A DNA stretch of 31,463 nucleotides from positions 1-31,463 of the IMG/VR virus record IMGVR_UViG_3300009413_000044. One strand, written 5' to 3'. The DNA comes from a virus. Positions 12,734-20,143 of this stretch are shown piece by piece. The notes below the pieces were generated by a model. The model was not told where the DNA came from, ran no database searches, and saw only the letters and a list, made by a program, of their open reading frames with translations. The position numbers and the translations under genes were made by a program. Numbering within the stretch: the stretch's first letter is position 1; every line of letters begins with the position of its first letter.

Positions 12734-13241
12734 GTGGCTGTACGAGTGCGTGGTTCCAGGTTCACCGATTGGCAAGGGCAGGGCGAAGGGCACGGCTGTT
12801 GGGGGGTATGTGCGCATGTACACACCTAAGAAGACGGCGGATTGGGAGAGGTCTTCGGCGGTAGTGATGTCGTCGTATTGGCAAGATGCGCCAATTGATG
12901 ATCCTGTAGAGGTCGAGATCATTTCATTGGCACCGAGGCCGAAGCGGTTGTTGCGGAAGAAGGATCCTGATGGTGTGTTGTTGAAGCCATCGAAGCCTGA
13001 TTCAGACAATATCTGTAAGAGCGTTCTGGATGCGCTGGTAATGGCTGGTGTGTTGCGGGACGACAGCTTGGTGGTTCATCACGAGGTTTGGGACCTGTAT
13101 TCGGAGCGTGATCGTGGTCCGAAGATAGCGGTACGTTTACGGGTGGCTTCGTCTGTACCTGTGGATGATTGGTGGAATCGGGTTTCTCAGACGTTGGTAT
13201 CGGTCTTTCGCGTAGGCGCTGAGAGTGACTTGCCGTGGTGA
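12726..13241 (+). CDS. rusA: RusA-family Holliday junction resolvase
   Basis: 171 aa. The signature KPDSDNICKSVLDALVMAGVLRDDSLVV (residues 90-117) is the RusA core. D92, D94 and D113 and K98 have exactly the spacing of the catalytic Asp70, Asp72, Asp91 and Lys76 of Escherichia coli RusA. The N-terminus VPGSPIGKGRAKG matches the family's substrate-binding loop (PxPKxRPR-like). It is longer than E. coli RusA (~120 aa) by a C-terminal tail. RusA cleaves branched DNA, and in phages it resolves recombination or replication intermediates before packaging. Confidence 0.93.
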   Translation: MSEWLYECVVPGSPIGKGRAKGTAVGGYVRMYTPKKTADWERSSAVVMSSYWQDAPIDDPVEVEIISLAPRPKRLLRKKDPDGVLLKPSKPDSDNICKSVLDALVMAGVLRDDSLVVHHEVWDLYSERDRGPKIAVRLRVASSVPVDDWWNRVSQTLVSVFRVGAESDLPW

Positions 13242-13299
13242 GCCTGTTTCGTTAAGATATGTACGAGGGTTCTGGTCCTTCATCTGGTTGTTTGTTTGT

Positions 13300-13328
13300 G
13301 GGTTCTGCCGAGTTGCTCCGGTAGGACC
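13300..13328 (+). terminator. Hairpin after rusA, possible terminator
   Basis: GGGTTCTGCCG pairs with CGGTAGGACCC in an 11-bp stem (two G-U pairs) around an 8-nt loop. Only ACTTTCG follows, not a clean T tract, so termination is uncertain. Confidence 0.35.
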
Positions 13329-13342
13329 CACTTTCGTTGGTG

Positions 13343-13371
13343 TTGACGTTATTGTTTGCGTGGAGTAGTGA
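13343..13371 (+). promoter_or_regulatory. Candidate promoter in the rusA/13547 gap
   Basis: TTGACG (13343-13348), a 17-nt spacer and TAGTGA (13366-13371). The -35 is good and the -10 weak. It is followed ~64 bp later by a strong terminator, so the pair could define a small RNA. Alternatively it contributes read-through transcription to the downstream genes. Confidence 0.35.
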
Positions 13372-13434
13372 TGGGTGTCCACCTTGCTATTCCAGGCGGC
13401 GTGGGCGGTGTTGCTTAGTTGCGCACTTCCTTAG

Positions 13435-13470
13435 GGGCCTCATGTTGCTTTGCTTCATGGGGTCCTTTTT
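13435..13470 (+). terminator. Intrinsic terminator (rightward)
   Basis: GGGCCTCATG (13435-13444) pairs with CATGGGGTCC (13456-13465) in a 10-bp stem with two G-U pairs, then five T. It closes the rusA unit or a small RNA started at 13371. Confidence 0.7.
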
Positions 13471-13546
13471 GTGGTTGATTTGCTTCTGTGGCTCGATGCG
13501 GTAAAGTTGTGCTCGGTTAGCGTTGATTGTCTCAATGGAGTGAAGC

Positions 13547-13927
13547 ATGGCGACGACACAGTTTACTGATTCGAACTTCACGTACAAGTTCGCGTATGAG
13601 ACGGCTCTGGCGAGCACCACTGTTCAGAACATCACTTCTGGTGCTGCGACGGTGTACAACATCTTCGTGGACAATCTGACGGCAGGCGGCACTCAGACGG
13701 TGGTGTATCTGAAGTTGTATGACACGTTGCCGAATGGTGGGATTGACCCTGGCTCAACGTCACCTGACTACATTTTCAAGATTCCTACGGACGTTGTGAC
13801 GACGCTGTCTTTTCCTGGTGGTCTTTCGTTTTCGACTGGTTTGTCGATGCGTTGCGTCAAAGAGAAGGGCACTGGTGGCACGACGGCACCTGATACCAGC
13901 GTATTGATTCACATTATGTACAAATAG
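13547..13927 (+). CDS. Probable virion protein, 126 aa (paralogue 1)
   Basis: ATG at 13547 with GGAGTGAAG upstream. Nearly all beta-strand in appearance, Thr/Gly/Ser-rich, with no charged helices (TVYNIFVDNLTAGGTQTVVYLKLYDT, GSTSPDYIFKIPTDVVTTLSFPGGLSFST, TGGTTAPDTSVLIHIMYK). It aligns along its length with the next gene, also 126 aa. Such small beta-sandwich proteins are typical of phage decoration, fibre or tail-associated components. The precise role is not known. Confidence 0.7.
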   Translation: MATTQFTDSNFTYKFAYETALASTTVQNITSGAATVYNIFVDNLTAGGTQTVVYLKLYDTLPNGGIDPGSTSPDYIFKIPTDVVTTLSFPGGLSFSTGLSMRCVKEKGTGGTTAPDTSVLIHIMYK

Positions 13928-13936
13928 GGGTTCGTT

Positions 13937-14317
13937 GTGGCTGATTATCTTCAAACGCTTGTAAGTCCGCGAGGGACGTTGTTTTTCAAGGAGTCTGCTC
14001 AGACTGGGACCTTGAACTCGAACATTTTTGCGAAAAACACACCGACGATCTACGGCGTGATTGCTGATGCGACATCGAACACGGCTGAGGACGTGTACAT
14101 CAAGTTCTACACTGGTTCCAGCGATGCGACGGTAGGGTCAACGGATCCGTGGATGGCGTTGAAGGTTCCTGCTGGCACGTCGGTAGAGTTTTATTTTCCT
14201 GATGGCGCTCCTGGTGAGAACTCTGAGTATGTGAGCATTGCGGTTGTACAGGAGGCTGGTACTGCTGGTTCGACTGCACCTACTGGCACGGTGGCGGTGA
14301 CGGTACTGGGCGCGTGA
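13937..14317 (+). CDS. Probable virion protein, 126 aa (paralogue 2)
   Basis: GTG at 13937 just after the stop of paralogue 1. The shared pattern is clear: PTIYGVIADATSNTAEDVYIKFYTGS, GSTDPWMALKVPAGTSVEFYFPDGAP and AGTAGSTAPTGTVAVTVLGA line up with the matching segments of paralogue 1. The pair probably arose by tandem duplication and has diverged strongly. An all-beta surface or decoration role is inferred from composition and position. Confidence 0.7.
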   Translation: MADYLQTLVSPRGTLFFKESAQTGTLNSNIFAKNTPTIYGVIADATSNTAEDVYIKFYTGSSDATVGSTDPWMALKVPAGTSVEFYFPDGAPGENSEYVSIAVVQEAGTAGSTAPTGTVAVTVLGA

Positions 14318-14320
14318 TCC

Positions 14321-17300
14321 GTGGCAACGGAAGACTTCATATTGTCGGGTTCGATGTTGGGCCCAGCGGATTCGGAGCCTGAGCCTGAGCCTGCTGTAGT
14401 TGTTCCGGCGCGGTCTGAGGTTGTGGAGTCTGGCGACTTTGGTGGTGACGTTGAGTTGTCGCGCAAGGATTCGCTTGAGGGTCAGTTGGAGGGTTTGGAG
14501 TACGAGAACGCCATGTTGTCTGCTGAGTGGGGGACATTTCCCATAGCCGAGCGTGATTTGGGCGAGAGCGAGCGTGTGCGTGCGGTGACGGAGTGGCGAG
14601 AGCACAACGATTCGAAGTCTGACCGATTGCGGGAGGAGTTGTCTGGTGTTCGGGAGTCTTTGTGGCGGGCCGGGTTTAGTACGGCTTTGCCTGATGAGCC
14701 TTCGGTATTTTCGCCCAAGTATTGGGAGCGGGAGTCTGGTCCGTATGCGGGCGGGATTGTTGGTGAGGAGGTTGGGGAGTTGCGGCCTGGGGAGCGTTCG
14801 TGGTGGGAGGAGTATGTTGGGGTGGAGTTGGGCGGTTCTCGGCGGAGGGAGGAGGCACCTGCTGGTCGTGATGTAGAGCGGGTTGAGCTTGATGCTGATG
14901 GTGGGTTTTGGGATCAGTTTCATGGTTCTTTGAGTTCCACGATTTTTCAGGACAATCCGAGGTTGAGCGGTCGAGCGATTGAGGGTTTGGGCCGGGTTTC
15001 TGGTTCTGACGTGATGCGTGGTTTGGGCGAGGCCATAGTTGAGGGTGTTGATTCGGTGCCTGAGGGTGAGCGGTTTATTCCTCGTGTATCGACGTATAGG
15101 GATGTTGAGGGTTTCCGTTCGTTGTTGGATTACGTGGGTTCATCGGTTGGCCAGGGTGTTGGTTCGATAGCGATGACGGTTGGTGGTGCTGGTTTGGGCG
15201 CATTGGGTGGTGCGGCGGTTGGTTCTGCTGTTCCTGGTCCGGGCACAGCGGCGGGTGCTGTCGCTGGTGGTGCGACTGGTGGTGCTGTTGGCGGTTCATT
15301 TTTGTTGAATTACGGCGACACGTATGGGTATTTGGTAGATCAGGAGGGCATGGAGCCTGACGATGCGGCGATGTACGCGTTGGTTCCTGGTGCAGTGATG
15401 GCTGGTTTGGACGCTTTTGCTGTTGGGAAGCTCCTTGGTCCTGCGAAGAGTGGTTTGTCTTCTGACATAGTGAAGCGGACGGCACAGTTGGCTGCTCGTG
15501 GTGGTGGCACTGAGGGTGTGACGGAGGCAGCGCAGCAGGTCATTCAGGAGTTTTCTGGTGAGTTTGCTGAGGCGGCTGGTTTTGCGAGTGAGGACATTGA
15601 GTTTCGCGAGCGTTTCGACAACATAGTGAACTCGATGATTGCGGGTTTTTTGTCTGGTGGCGTGATTGGTGGGGCGGCATCGCCTGTAACGAGGCCGGAT
15701 CCTGAAGTTGACGTAGGTGGTGCGGCGGATTCTGAGGTTGGCGGTGATCGGGAGACTGCGCTGGACATTTTGCGGTGGTCTGCTGGCGAGGGTTCTGGTC
15801 GTGACGCACGTTTGGGTGATTCTCGCGATTCGTTAGCGGGCGCGTTGGAGTCTTCTGGTGTGAGTGCTGAGGAGGCTGGTCGAGCGGCTGACGAGTTGGT
15901 TGGTGAGGTTGTATCGAGGCCTGAGCGGGCGGTTGAGCCTGAGCGGGCGGAGTCTACTGCTGTATCTGGTGGTGGGTTGTGGCGGTCGAAGTTGGTATCT
16001 GAGGCAGAGTTGATGCCTACGAAGCTGGGTGTCGACGGTATTTTGAACTCATTTCGTGGTCGTGGGGTGACGGAGTCGGAGATACGCGAGACTGGTTTAG
16101 GCGAGTTTGTGTCTGCCGCGAAGGGTCGTGGTGAGCGGAGCGTATCGAGGGCTGACGTGTTGGCTCATTTGGGGAAGAATCGTCTGGAAGTTGGCGAGGT
16201 ACGTCTTGGCCATGTTTCCAAGGAGGTGAGCGAGGCTCAGTATGCGGTTGACGAGGCGTTTGGTGCAGTTGAGGGGATGCTGCATGAACTTGGTCAGGAC
16301 CCTGAGTTGATTCATGGGACAAGGGGGAGTCCTCGTGTCTTTACTGATCAGGTTGGTCACCGACGCGATGTTTTGCGTGAGCGCGGTTTGTTGCCTGAAG
16401 AGATGTCTCGTAAACTTGAAAAGGAGTATCTTGCCTTCAAGAGGGTTGTGGAGTCTTCAGAGTTCAAGGAGTTTGAAGCCAAGCACAAGGCGGCGGTGGA
16501 GTTGGCGGAAGAGCAGGGGGGTGCGGCTACGCAGTATGGTGGTCTGACTCTTCCTGGTGGGGAGAATTATCAAGAGACATTGATTACGTTGCCTCAACGG
16601 GACCCGATTGAAGCGGGTTACACGATTGAGGAGACAGCGCCCAGGAATTGGGGAGTTAAAGCGCCCAATGGCCGCACTGTGACTGGATTTGCTCGGAGCA
16701 GGAGCGATGCATTGGACGCGGCGCGTGAGCATTTTTCATTCACCCTTTCCCACCACGACACCCCCAACGTATTGGTTCACTTTCGGCACAAGGATCGGGT
16801 GGACCTGAAGGGCCGCCTTATTTTGTTTATTGAGGAGATCCAGTCGGACTGGCACCAGGAGGGTCGGGAGCGTGGGTACCAGCCGACAGCCCAAGAGGCA
16901 GAAGCACAGGTGGCGCGGTTACAAGAACAGAGGGCACGGGCGGTTGAGCGGTTGGATGCTGCTGTTGACGGCTCGGACGATCAGATCCGGGCGCGGGCAG
17001 GACTCGGAGAAGTGGATCGTATGATCCAAGACCCACAGAGGCGTGGTGGTAGCGGTGCCGTTCCCGACGCCCCCTTCAAGGAGACCCAGGAGTGGGCTGG
17101 CCTTGCAGTGAAGCGGATCATGAGGATGGCTGCGGAAGAGGGATATGCCGGCGTGGCGTTCATTCGCGGTGTAGATGCCCACAGGACATCGCATATGCCT
17201 ATAGGTTCAGCCATAGAGTTCTACGACAAGATTTTGCCGAGTGTTGTGAAGGATGTGACTGGCGTTTCGGTGGACCGGTTGGATCTTTTCGGAGCATTTG

Positions 17301-18118
17301 GCGAAGAGGGTTTGGGGTCTGGATACACCACTGAGTTCAAGGGGGTTGAGATGACCCCTGAGTTGAGGGCTCGCATGTTGGAGCCTCAGCCATTGCTTGG
17401 TGGTCTTGATCAGGTTGTCAAGGCGGTTGCTGCTGCTGGCAAGGGCAAGCGTGCGAAGAAGAAAGCGGCAAAGGCGATGGCGCATGTGTATAAGGCGATA
17501 CGTGCTGCTGAGAAGGCTAAGGCAGCGGCTGCTGCGGCTGCTGAGCCCGCCGCGAAGAGTCTGCCCGAGACCGCTGAGGAGATTGAAGCAGCGTTTACTG
17601 CTCTTGGAGAGGCGCAGCGAGGCGCTCCTGAAAGTGCGATGCTGGATGTCCACACAGTTATGCCGGGTCTTTACGCATACAACTTGGAACATGTTGGAGA
17701 CCTCAACTGGAGAAACACCACGATGTGGGAAGGTCGGTTGGTGGACATAGATGAAGGCAGGGGGAAGATTAAGAACGCCTACAAAGACCTGAACAGGAAG
17801 TATGGGTTTGAAAGGGAGGTCAAGGAGCAGATCGGGTCTCAAGCAAAAGTAACTGGCAGGGCCGCTGGTGAAATAGAGTCAGATCTTCGGGATGCTGGTC
17901 AGAAGTATGCTGACGAACATCGAAAACTCACTGTATACAACGAAATACAGAGCTTATCGAAAGAGGCGGCGATTGCTCTTGGCGAGTGGCGGTTCGATGA
18001 CGCCCGCACCCATCTTGCCAAGTTGCAAGGCTACGTTGATGAAGGCAGGGAGTCGTTTACTGCTCGCGCTTCTCGCGTAGAGCCCGAGTTCGCCCGCGCT
18101 GGCGCGAAAGCGGATTGA
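14321..18118 (+). CDS. Giant polyvalent-type phage protein, 1265 aa
   Basis: GTG at 14321. The N-terminus is acidic. Residues ~275-330 are a Gly/Ala-rich hydrophobic segment (GGAGLGALGGAAVG...), with further hydrophobic patches at ~349-373 and ~434-457, so the protein may enter or cross membranes. Residues ~740-980 hold a block I recognise from phage polyvalent proteins: YGGLTLPGGENYQETLITLP, VLVHFRHKD...LFIEEIQSDWHQEGRERGY, PDAPFKETQEWAGLAVKRIMRMAAEEGYAGVAF, FYDKILPSVVKDV. A Lys/Ala-rich stretch (~1040-1077) and a charged helical C-terminus follow. Polyvalent proteins are thought to be carried in the virion and injected with DNA. That role is inferred here, and the block's biochemical activity is not known to me. 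Confidence 0.7.
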   Translation: MATEDFILSGSMLGPADSEPEPEPAVVVPARSEVVESGDFGGDVELSRKDSLEGQLEGLEYENAMLSAEWGTFPIAERDLGESERVRAVTEWREHNDSKSDRLREELSGVRESLWRAGFSTALPDEPSVFSPKYWERESGPYAGGIVGEEVGELRPGERSWWEEYVGVELGGSRRREEAPAGRDVERVELDADGGFWDQFHGSLSSTIFQDNPRLSGRAIEGLGRVSGSDVMRGLGEAIVEGVDSVPEGERFIPRVSTYRDVEGFRSLLDYVGSSVGQGVGSIAMTVGGAGLGALGGAAVGSAVPGPGTAAGAVAGGATGGAVGGSFLLNYGDTYGYLVDQEGMEPDDAAMYALVPGAVMAGLDAFAVGKLLGPAKSGLSSDIVKRTAQLAARGGGTEGVTEAAQQVIQEFSGEFAEAAGFASEDIEFRERFDNIVNSMIAGFLSGGVIGGAASPVTRPDPEVDVGGAADSEVGGDRETALDILRWSAGEGSGRDARLGDSRDSLAGALESSGVSAEEAGRAADELVGEVVSRPERAVEPERAESTAVSGGGLWRSKLVSEAELMPTKLGVDGILNSFRGRGVTESEIRETGLGEFVSAAKGRGERSVSRADVLAHLGKNRLEVGEVRLGHVSKEVSEAQYAVDEAFGAVEGMLHELGQDPELIHGTRGSPRVFTDQVGHRRDVLRERGLLPEEMSRKLEKEYLAFKRVVESSEFKEFEAKHKAAVELAEEQGGAATQYGGLTLPGGENYQETLITLPQRDPIEAGYTIEETAPRNWGVKAPNGRTVTGFARSRSDALDAAREHFSFTLSHHDTPNVLVHFRHKDRVDLKGRLILFIEEIQSDWHQEGRERGYQPTAQEAEAQVARLQEQRARAVERLDAAVDGSDDQIRARAGLGEVDRMIQDPQRRGGSGAVPDAPFKETQEWAGLAVKRIMRMAAEEGYAGVAFIRGVDAHRTSHMPIGSAIEFYDKILPSVVKDVTGVSVDRLDLFGAFGEEGLGSGYTTEFKGVEMTPELRARMLEPQPLLGGLDQVVKAVAAAGKGKRAKKKAAKAMAHVYKAIRAAEKAKAAAAAAAEPAAKSLPETAEEIEAAFTALGEAQRGAPESAMLDVHTVMPGLYAYNLEHVGDLNWRNTTMWEGRLVDIDEGRGKIKNAYKDLNRKYGFEREVKEQIGSQAKVTGRAAGEIESDLRDAGQKYADEHRKLTVYNEIQSLSKEAAIALGEWRFDDARTHLAKLQGYVDEGRESFTARASRVEPEFARAGAKAD

Positions 18119-18148
18119 CATACGTTATGGTGTATTCAGGAGGCTGAT

Positions 18149-18505
18149 ATGGCGCGTGGTATTAGTGGCGAAGAGGCATTGGCGTTGGCGCGGGAGAAGA
18201 TTCTGGCGGCGAGGGCGGCGAAGGCGGCGAAGTTGCCCCCAAAGCGTGAGTATCGCGGCTTTCGTGCTCCGAGGAATCTGGATGACGATCAGACAGCCGA
18301 TTGGGAGTCATCGATTGACGAGCGGCTGGACAAATTGGGTTCACGGGAAATTGATCGGAAGTTGCGGCTCGACGCGATTGAGTTGTCTGCGTATGCCGAC
18401 GAGGTAGCGGGGCGTGGCCGTGAAGCTGGCACGATGGCGACATTTGATCCGATGGCCTCGATTGAAGAGGGTTATGGGGGATATAGACGTGATGTTGGTG
18501 AGTGA
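18149..18505 (+). CDS. Hypothetical protein, 118 aa
   Basis: ATG at 18149 with AGGAGG upstream. The N-terminus is a long Ala/Lys/Arg helix (GEEALALAREKILAARAAKAAKLPPKREYRG). The middle is acidic (LDDDQTADWESSIDERLDKLGS) and a short Gly/Tyr end follows. It starts a run of four tightly coupled small genes ending in ssb. It may be a DNA-metabolism or virion accessory protein. Family not recognised. Confidence 0.65.
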   Translation: MARGISGEEALALAREKILAARAAKAAKLPPKREYRGFRAPRNLDDDQTADWESSIDERLDKLGSREIDRKLRLDAIELSAYADEVAGRGREAGTMATFDPMASIEEGYGGYRRDVGE

Positions 18506-18508
18506 TTG

Positions 18509-18772
18509 ATGGCGGTAGATAAGGAGACATTGGCCCGCATTGAGAGAGCGCGGGACCAGGCGAAGGAAGTGATTGCCGTGAGGCGGCGCAATCCGCGTCA
18601 GGCGTTGAAGCCGTTGAGCCAGAGCGTGGCGGATGAGTTGCCAAGGCTGAGTGGTCAGTCGTCTGGTGTGGATGTTTCTGGCATGAGTGCCACGAATCCA
18701 TTTACGGGTCAGCGGCTATCTGGTCGCCGTCGTAGCTTGATGGTTGAGACGATGAGCTTGAAGGGTGACTGA
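18509..18772 (+). CDS. Hypothetical protein, 87 aa
   Basis: I use the ATG at 18509 (MAVDKETLARIERARDQAKEVIAVRRRNPRQ). A TTG codon one triplet upstream is in frame but unnecessary. It has a basic helical N-terminal half and a Ser/Gly-rich second half (SGQSSGVDVSGMSATNPFTGQRLSGRRRSL). The stop overlaps the next start as TGATG. Function unknown. Confidence 0.65.
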   Translation: MAVDKETLARIERARDQAKEVIAVRRRNPRQALKPLSQSVADELPRLSGQSSGVDVSGMSATNPFTGQRLSGRRRSLMVETMSLKGD

Positions 18773-18933
18773 TGGCTGGTCGGAAGGTGAAGCTGACGGA
18801 CGATGAGGAGAAGTTTTTGAGTGCGCATATGCGCCGAGAGGGAGGCAAGGTCGGCTCGAAGGAGCAGGCACTTGCGATTGGTTATTCAAAAATCCGTGAG
18901 AGGCGGAAAAAAGGGAGTGAGAAGAAGCGATGA
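18772..18933 (+). CDS. Small basic protein, DUF6496-like, 53 aa
   Basis: ATG at 18772 is coupled on both sides (TGATG before, ATGA into ssb). The sequence MAGRKVKLTDDEEKFLSAHMRREGGKVGSKEQALAIGYSKIRERRKKGSEKKR has a helix, then GGKVGSKEQALAIGYSKIRER. This resembles the '(K/N)xxQAIAIGLSEA' core of small basic DUF6496-type proteins. It is probably nucleic-acid binding, acting with SSB. The family match is from memory of the motif and is tentative. Confidence 0.65.
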   Translation: MAGRKVKLTDDEEKFLSAHMRREGGKVGSKEQALAIGYSKIRERRKKGSEKKR

Positions 18934-19337
18934 GTGTAAACAAGGCTATTTTGGTGGGGCGATTGGGCATGGACCCTGAGTTGCGGAAGACTGCTGGTGG
19001 TACAGCGGTGGTGAACTTGCGGGTGGCTACGAATGACCGGCGCAAGGAGGGTGATGAGTGGGTTGACCATACTGAATGGCATTCAGTCACGGTATGGGGA
19101 CGCATGGCCGAGAATGTGGCGAAGTTTTGCAACAAGGGCAAGCAGTTGTACATCGAGGGCCGTATTCAGACACGAGAGTACAAGGACCGTGATGGTAATG
19201 AGCGGAAGGCCACGGAGGTGGTGGCTGACACGGTGCGGTTTTTGGGTTCACGCTCTGAGGATGCGGGCACAGGTGGTGGGCATGTGGTGCCTGCGTCGAA
19301 TGGTTCTACTGGTGCGGATGAGGCGATTCCGTTTTAG
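18930..19337 (+). CDS. ssb: Single-stranded DNA-binding protein
   Basis: 135 aa, ATGA overlap with the preceding gene. A canonical OB-fold SSB: MSVNKAILVGRLGMDPELRKTAGGTAVVNLRVATND, WHSVTVWGRMAENVAKFCNKGKQLYIEGRIQTREYKDRDG and TEVVADTVRFLG. It has a short Gly/Ser linker and ends DEAIPF, the acidic tip that recruits partner proteins in bacterial SSBs. It protects ssDNA during phage replication and recombination. RusA lies in the same arm. Confidence 0.95.
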   Translation: MSVNKAILVGRLGMDPELRKTAGGTAVVNLRVATNDRRKEGDEWVDHTEWHSVTVWGRMAENVAKFCNKGKQLYIEGRIQTREYKDRDGNERKATEVVADTVRFLGSRSEDAGTGGGHVVPASNGSTGADEAIPF

Positions 19338-19513
19338 GGCTGGCCTTGTGAGAGTGCCCTCCATTCTTTGATGAACAAGTCGGTTAGGTGGGACATGCGC
19401 CGAGCCTGAGCTTTTTTTGTTTTCTTGTTTTGGCGGTTTTTGAGTTTTTGAGTTTTGACCAGCTTCCTCACGATTTTGCTTTCTGGTATCCACTGTGGGT
19501 ATTGTTTGTTCAT
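19334..19513 (-). CDS. Possible small basic protein on the opposite strand, 59 aa
   Basis: MNKQYPQWIPESKIVRKLVKTQKLKNRQNKKTKKAQARRMSHLTDLFIKEWRALSQGQP, from ATG 19513. It occupies almost the whole ssb-terminase gap, touches the ssb stop by 3 bp, and looks like a natural protein: very basic middle, helical C-terminus. It would be the only leftward gene in the right arm. Against it: a weak ribosome-binding site (GGAAC) and T-rich plus-strand sequence that may simply be non-coding. Confidence 0.4.
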   Translation of the reverse strand: MNKQYPQWIPESKIVRKLVKTQKLKNRQNKKTKKAQARRMSHLTDLFIKEWRALSQGQP

Positions 19514-19561
19514 GTGTTGTGTTCCGTAAGTGTGGTATTGGTTTTGAATAGGGGGTGAAGT

Positions 19562-20143
19562 TTGTCCAAGGATGACAAGATTAAGTTTACATCGCCTCAT
19601 ATGCGGATTGGGTATGAAATTCCGAAGCAACTGGGCGACAGCATTAGCGACAGTGGGCACTTGGTTCATCCTGAAGTATCGGATTGGCTGAAGTCAGCAG
19701 CACCTGGATTTAAGCCTACTCGTCAGCAGGAGAAGTTTCGCAAGTTGGCGTACAAGATGGCGCGGCGGAAGAAGTTTTTCCGTGGCGAGTGGTTTCGTGC
19801 GACTGGAGAGAAGTCGTATACGGGCGTAAAGATCAACGAGCGCATTTGGGCGCGTTGGGCCAACGAGAGCGAGTTTTTCAAGGTCTGGTTTTTCGATGAG
19901 TTCCCGAGTGTTGAGGGGATTTCGGACGAAGAGTTTGCGATGATGGACCAGCAGTTCTGGGTTGGTCTTCGTGATGGAATGGATGCTGATGAAGAGTGGG
20001 CATTCCGCCAGTATGCAAAGACTCGTTTTGATGGACCTGGAGCCAAGAAGGCTGGTCAGGAGACTGAGGACTTGAGTGAGCTTCGGGAGTATTTCAAGAG
20101 TAGTGACGGTGGGGCCTGGAGTGCAAAGCCAGGTGAGGCGTAG
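19562..20143 (+). CDS. Putative terminase small subunit
   Basis: 193 aa from a TTG at 19562 with GGGGGTGAAG upstream. It sits directly before and overlaps the large terminase by 1 bp, the standard position of the DNA-recognition subunit. The sequence has a basic helical centre (TRQQEKFRKLAYKMARRKKFFRGEWFRATGEKSYTGVKINERIWARWANESEFFKVWFFDEFP), which could hold a helix-turn-helix, and an acidic C-terminus (AGQETEDLSELREYF). I did not recognise a named TerS family, so the call rests mainly on context. Confidence 0.55.
   Translation: MSKDDKIKFTSPHMRIGYEIPKQLGDSISDSGHLVHPEVSDWLKSAAPGFKPTRQQEKFRKLAYKMARRKKFFRGEWFRATGEKSYTGVKINERIWARWANESEFFKVWFFDEFPSVEGISDEEFAMMDQQFWVGLRDGMDADEEWAFRQYAKTRFDGPGAKKAGQETEDLSELREYFKSSDGGAWSAKPGEA

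Noticed and set aside
13312-13320. GTTGCTCCG, the complement of the CGGAGCAAC leader, in the rusA gap
   Set aside because: There is no leftward gene start next to it. It is part of a hairpin loop and stem, so it is likely coincidental.
18115-18137. Consensus -35 TTGACA at the end of the giant gene
   Set aside because: No -10 at 16-18 nt; the position is occupied by the AGGAGG ribosome-binding site of the next gene.
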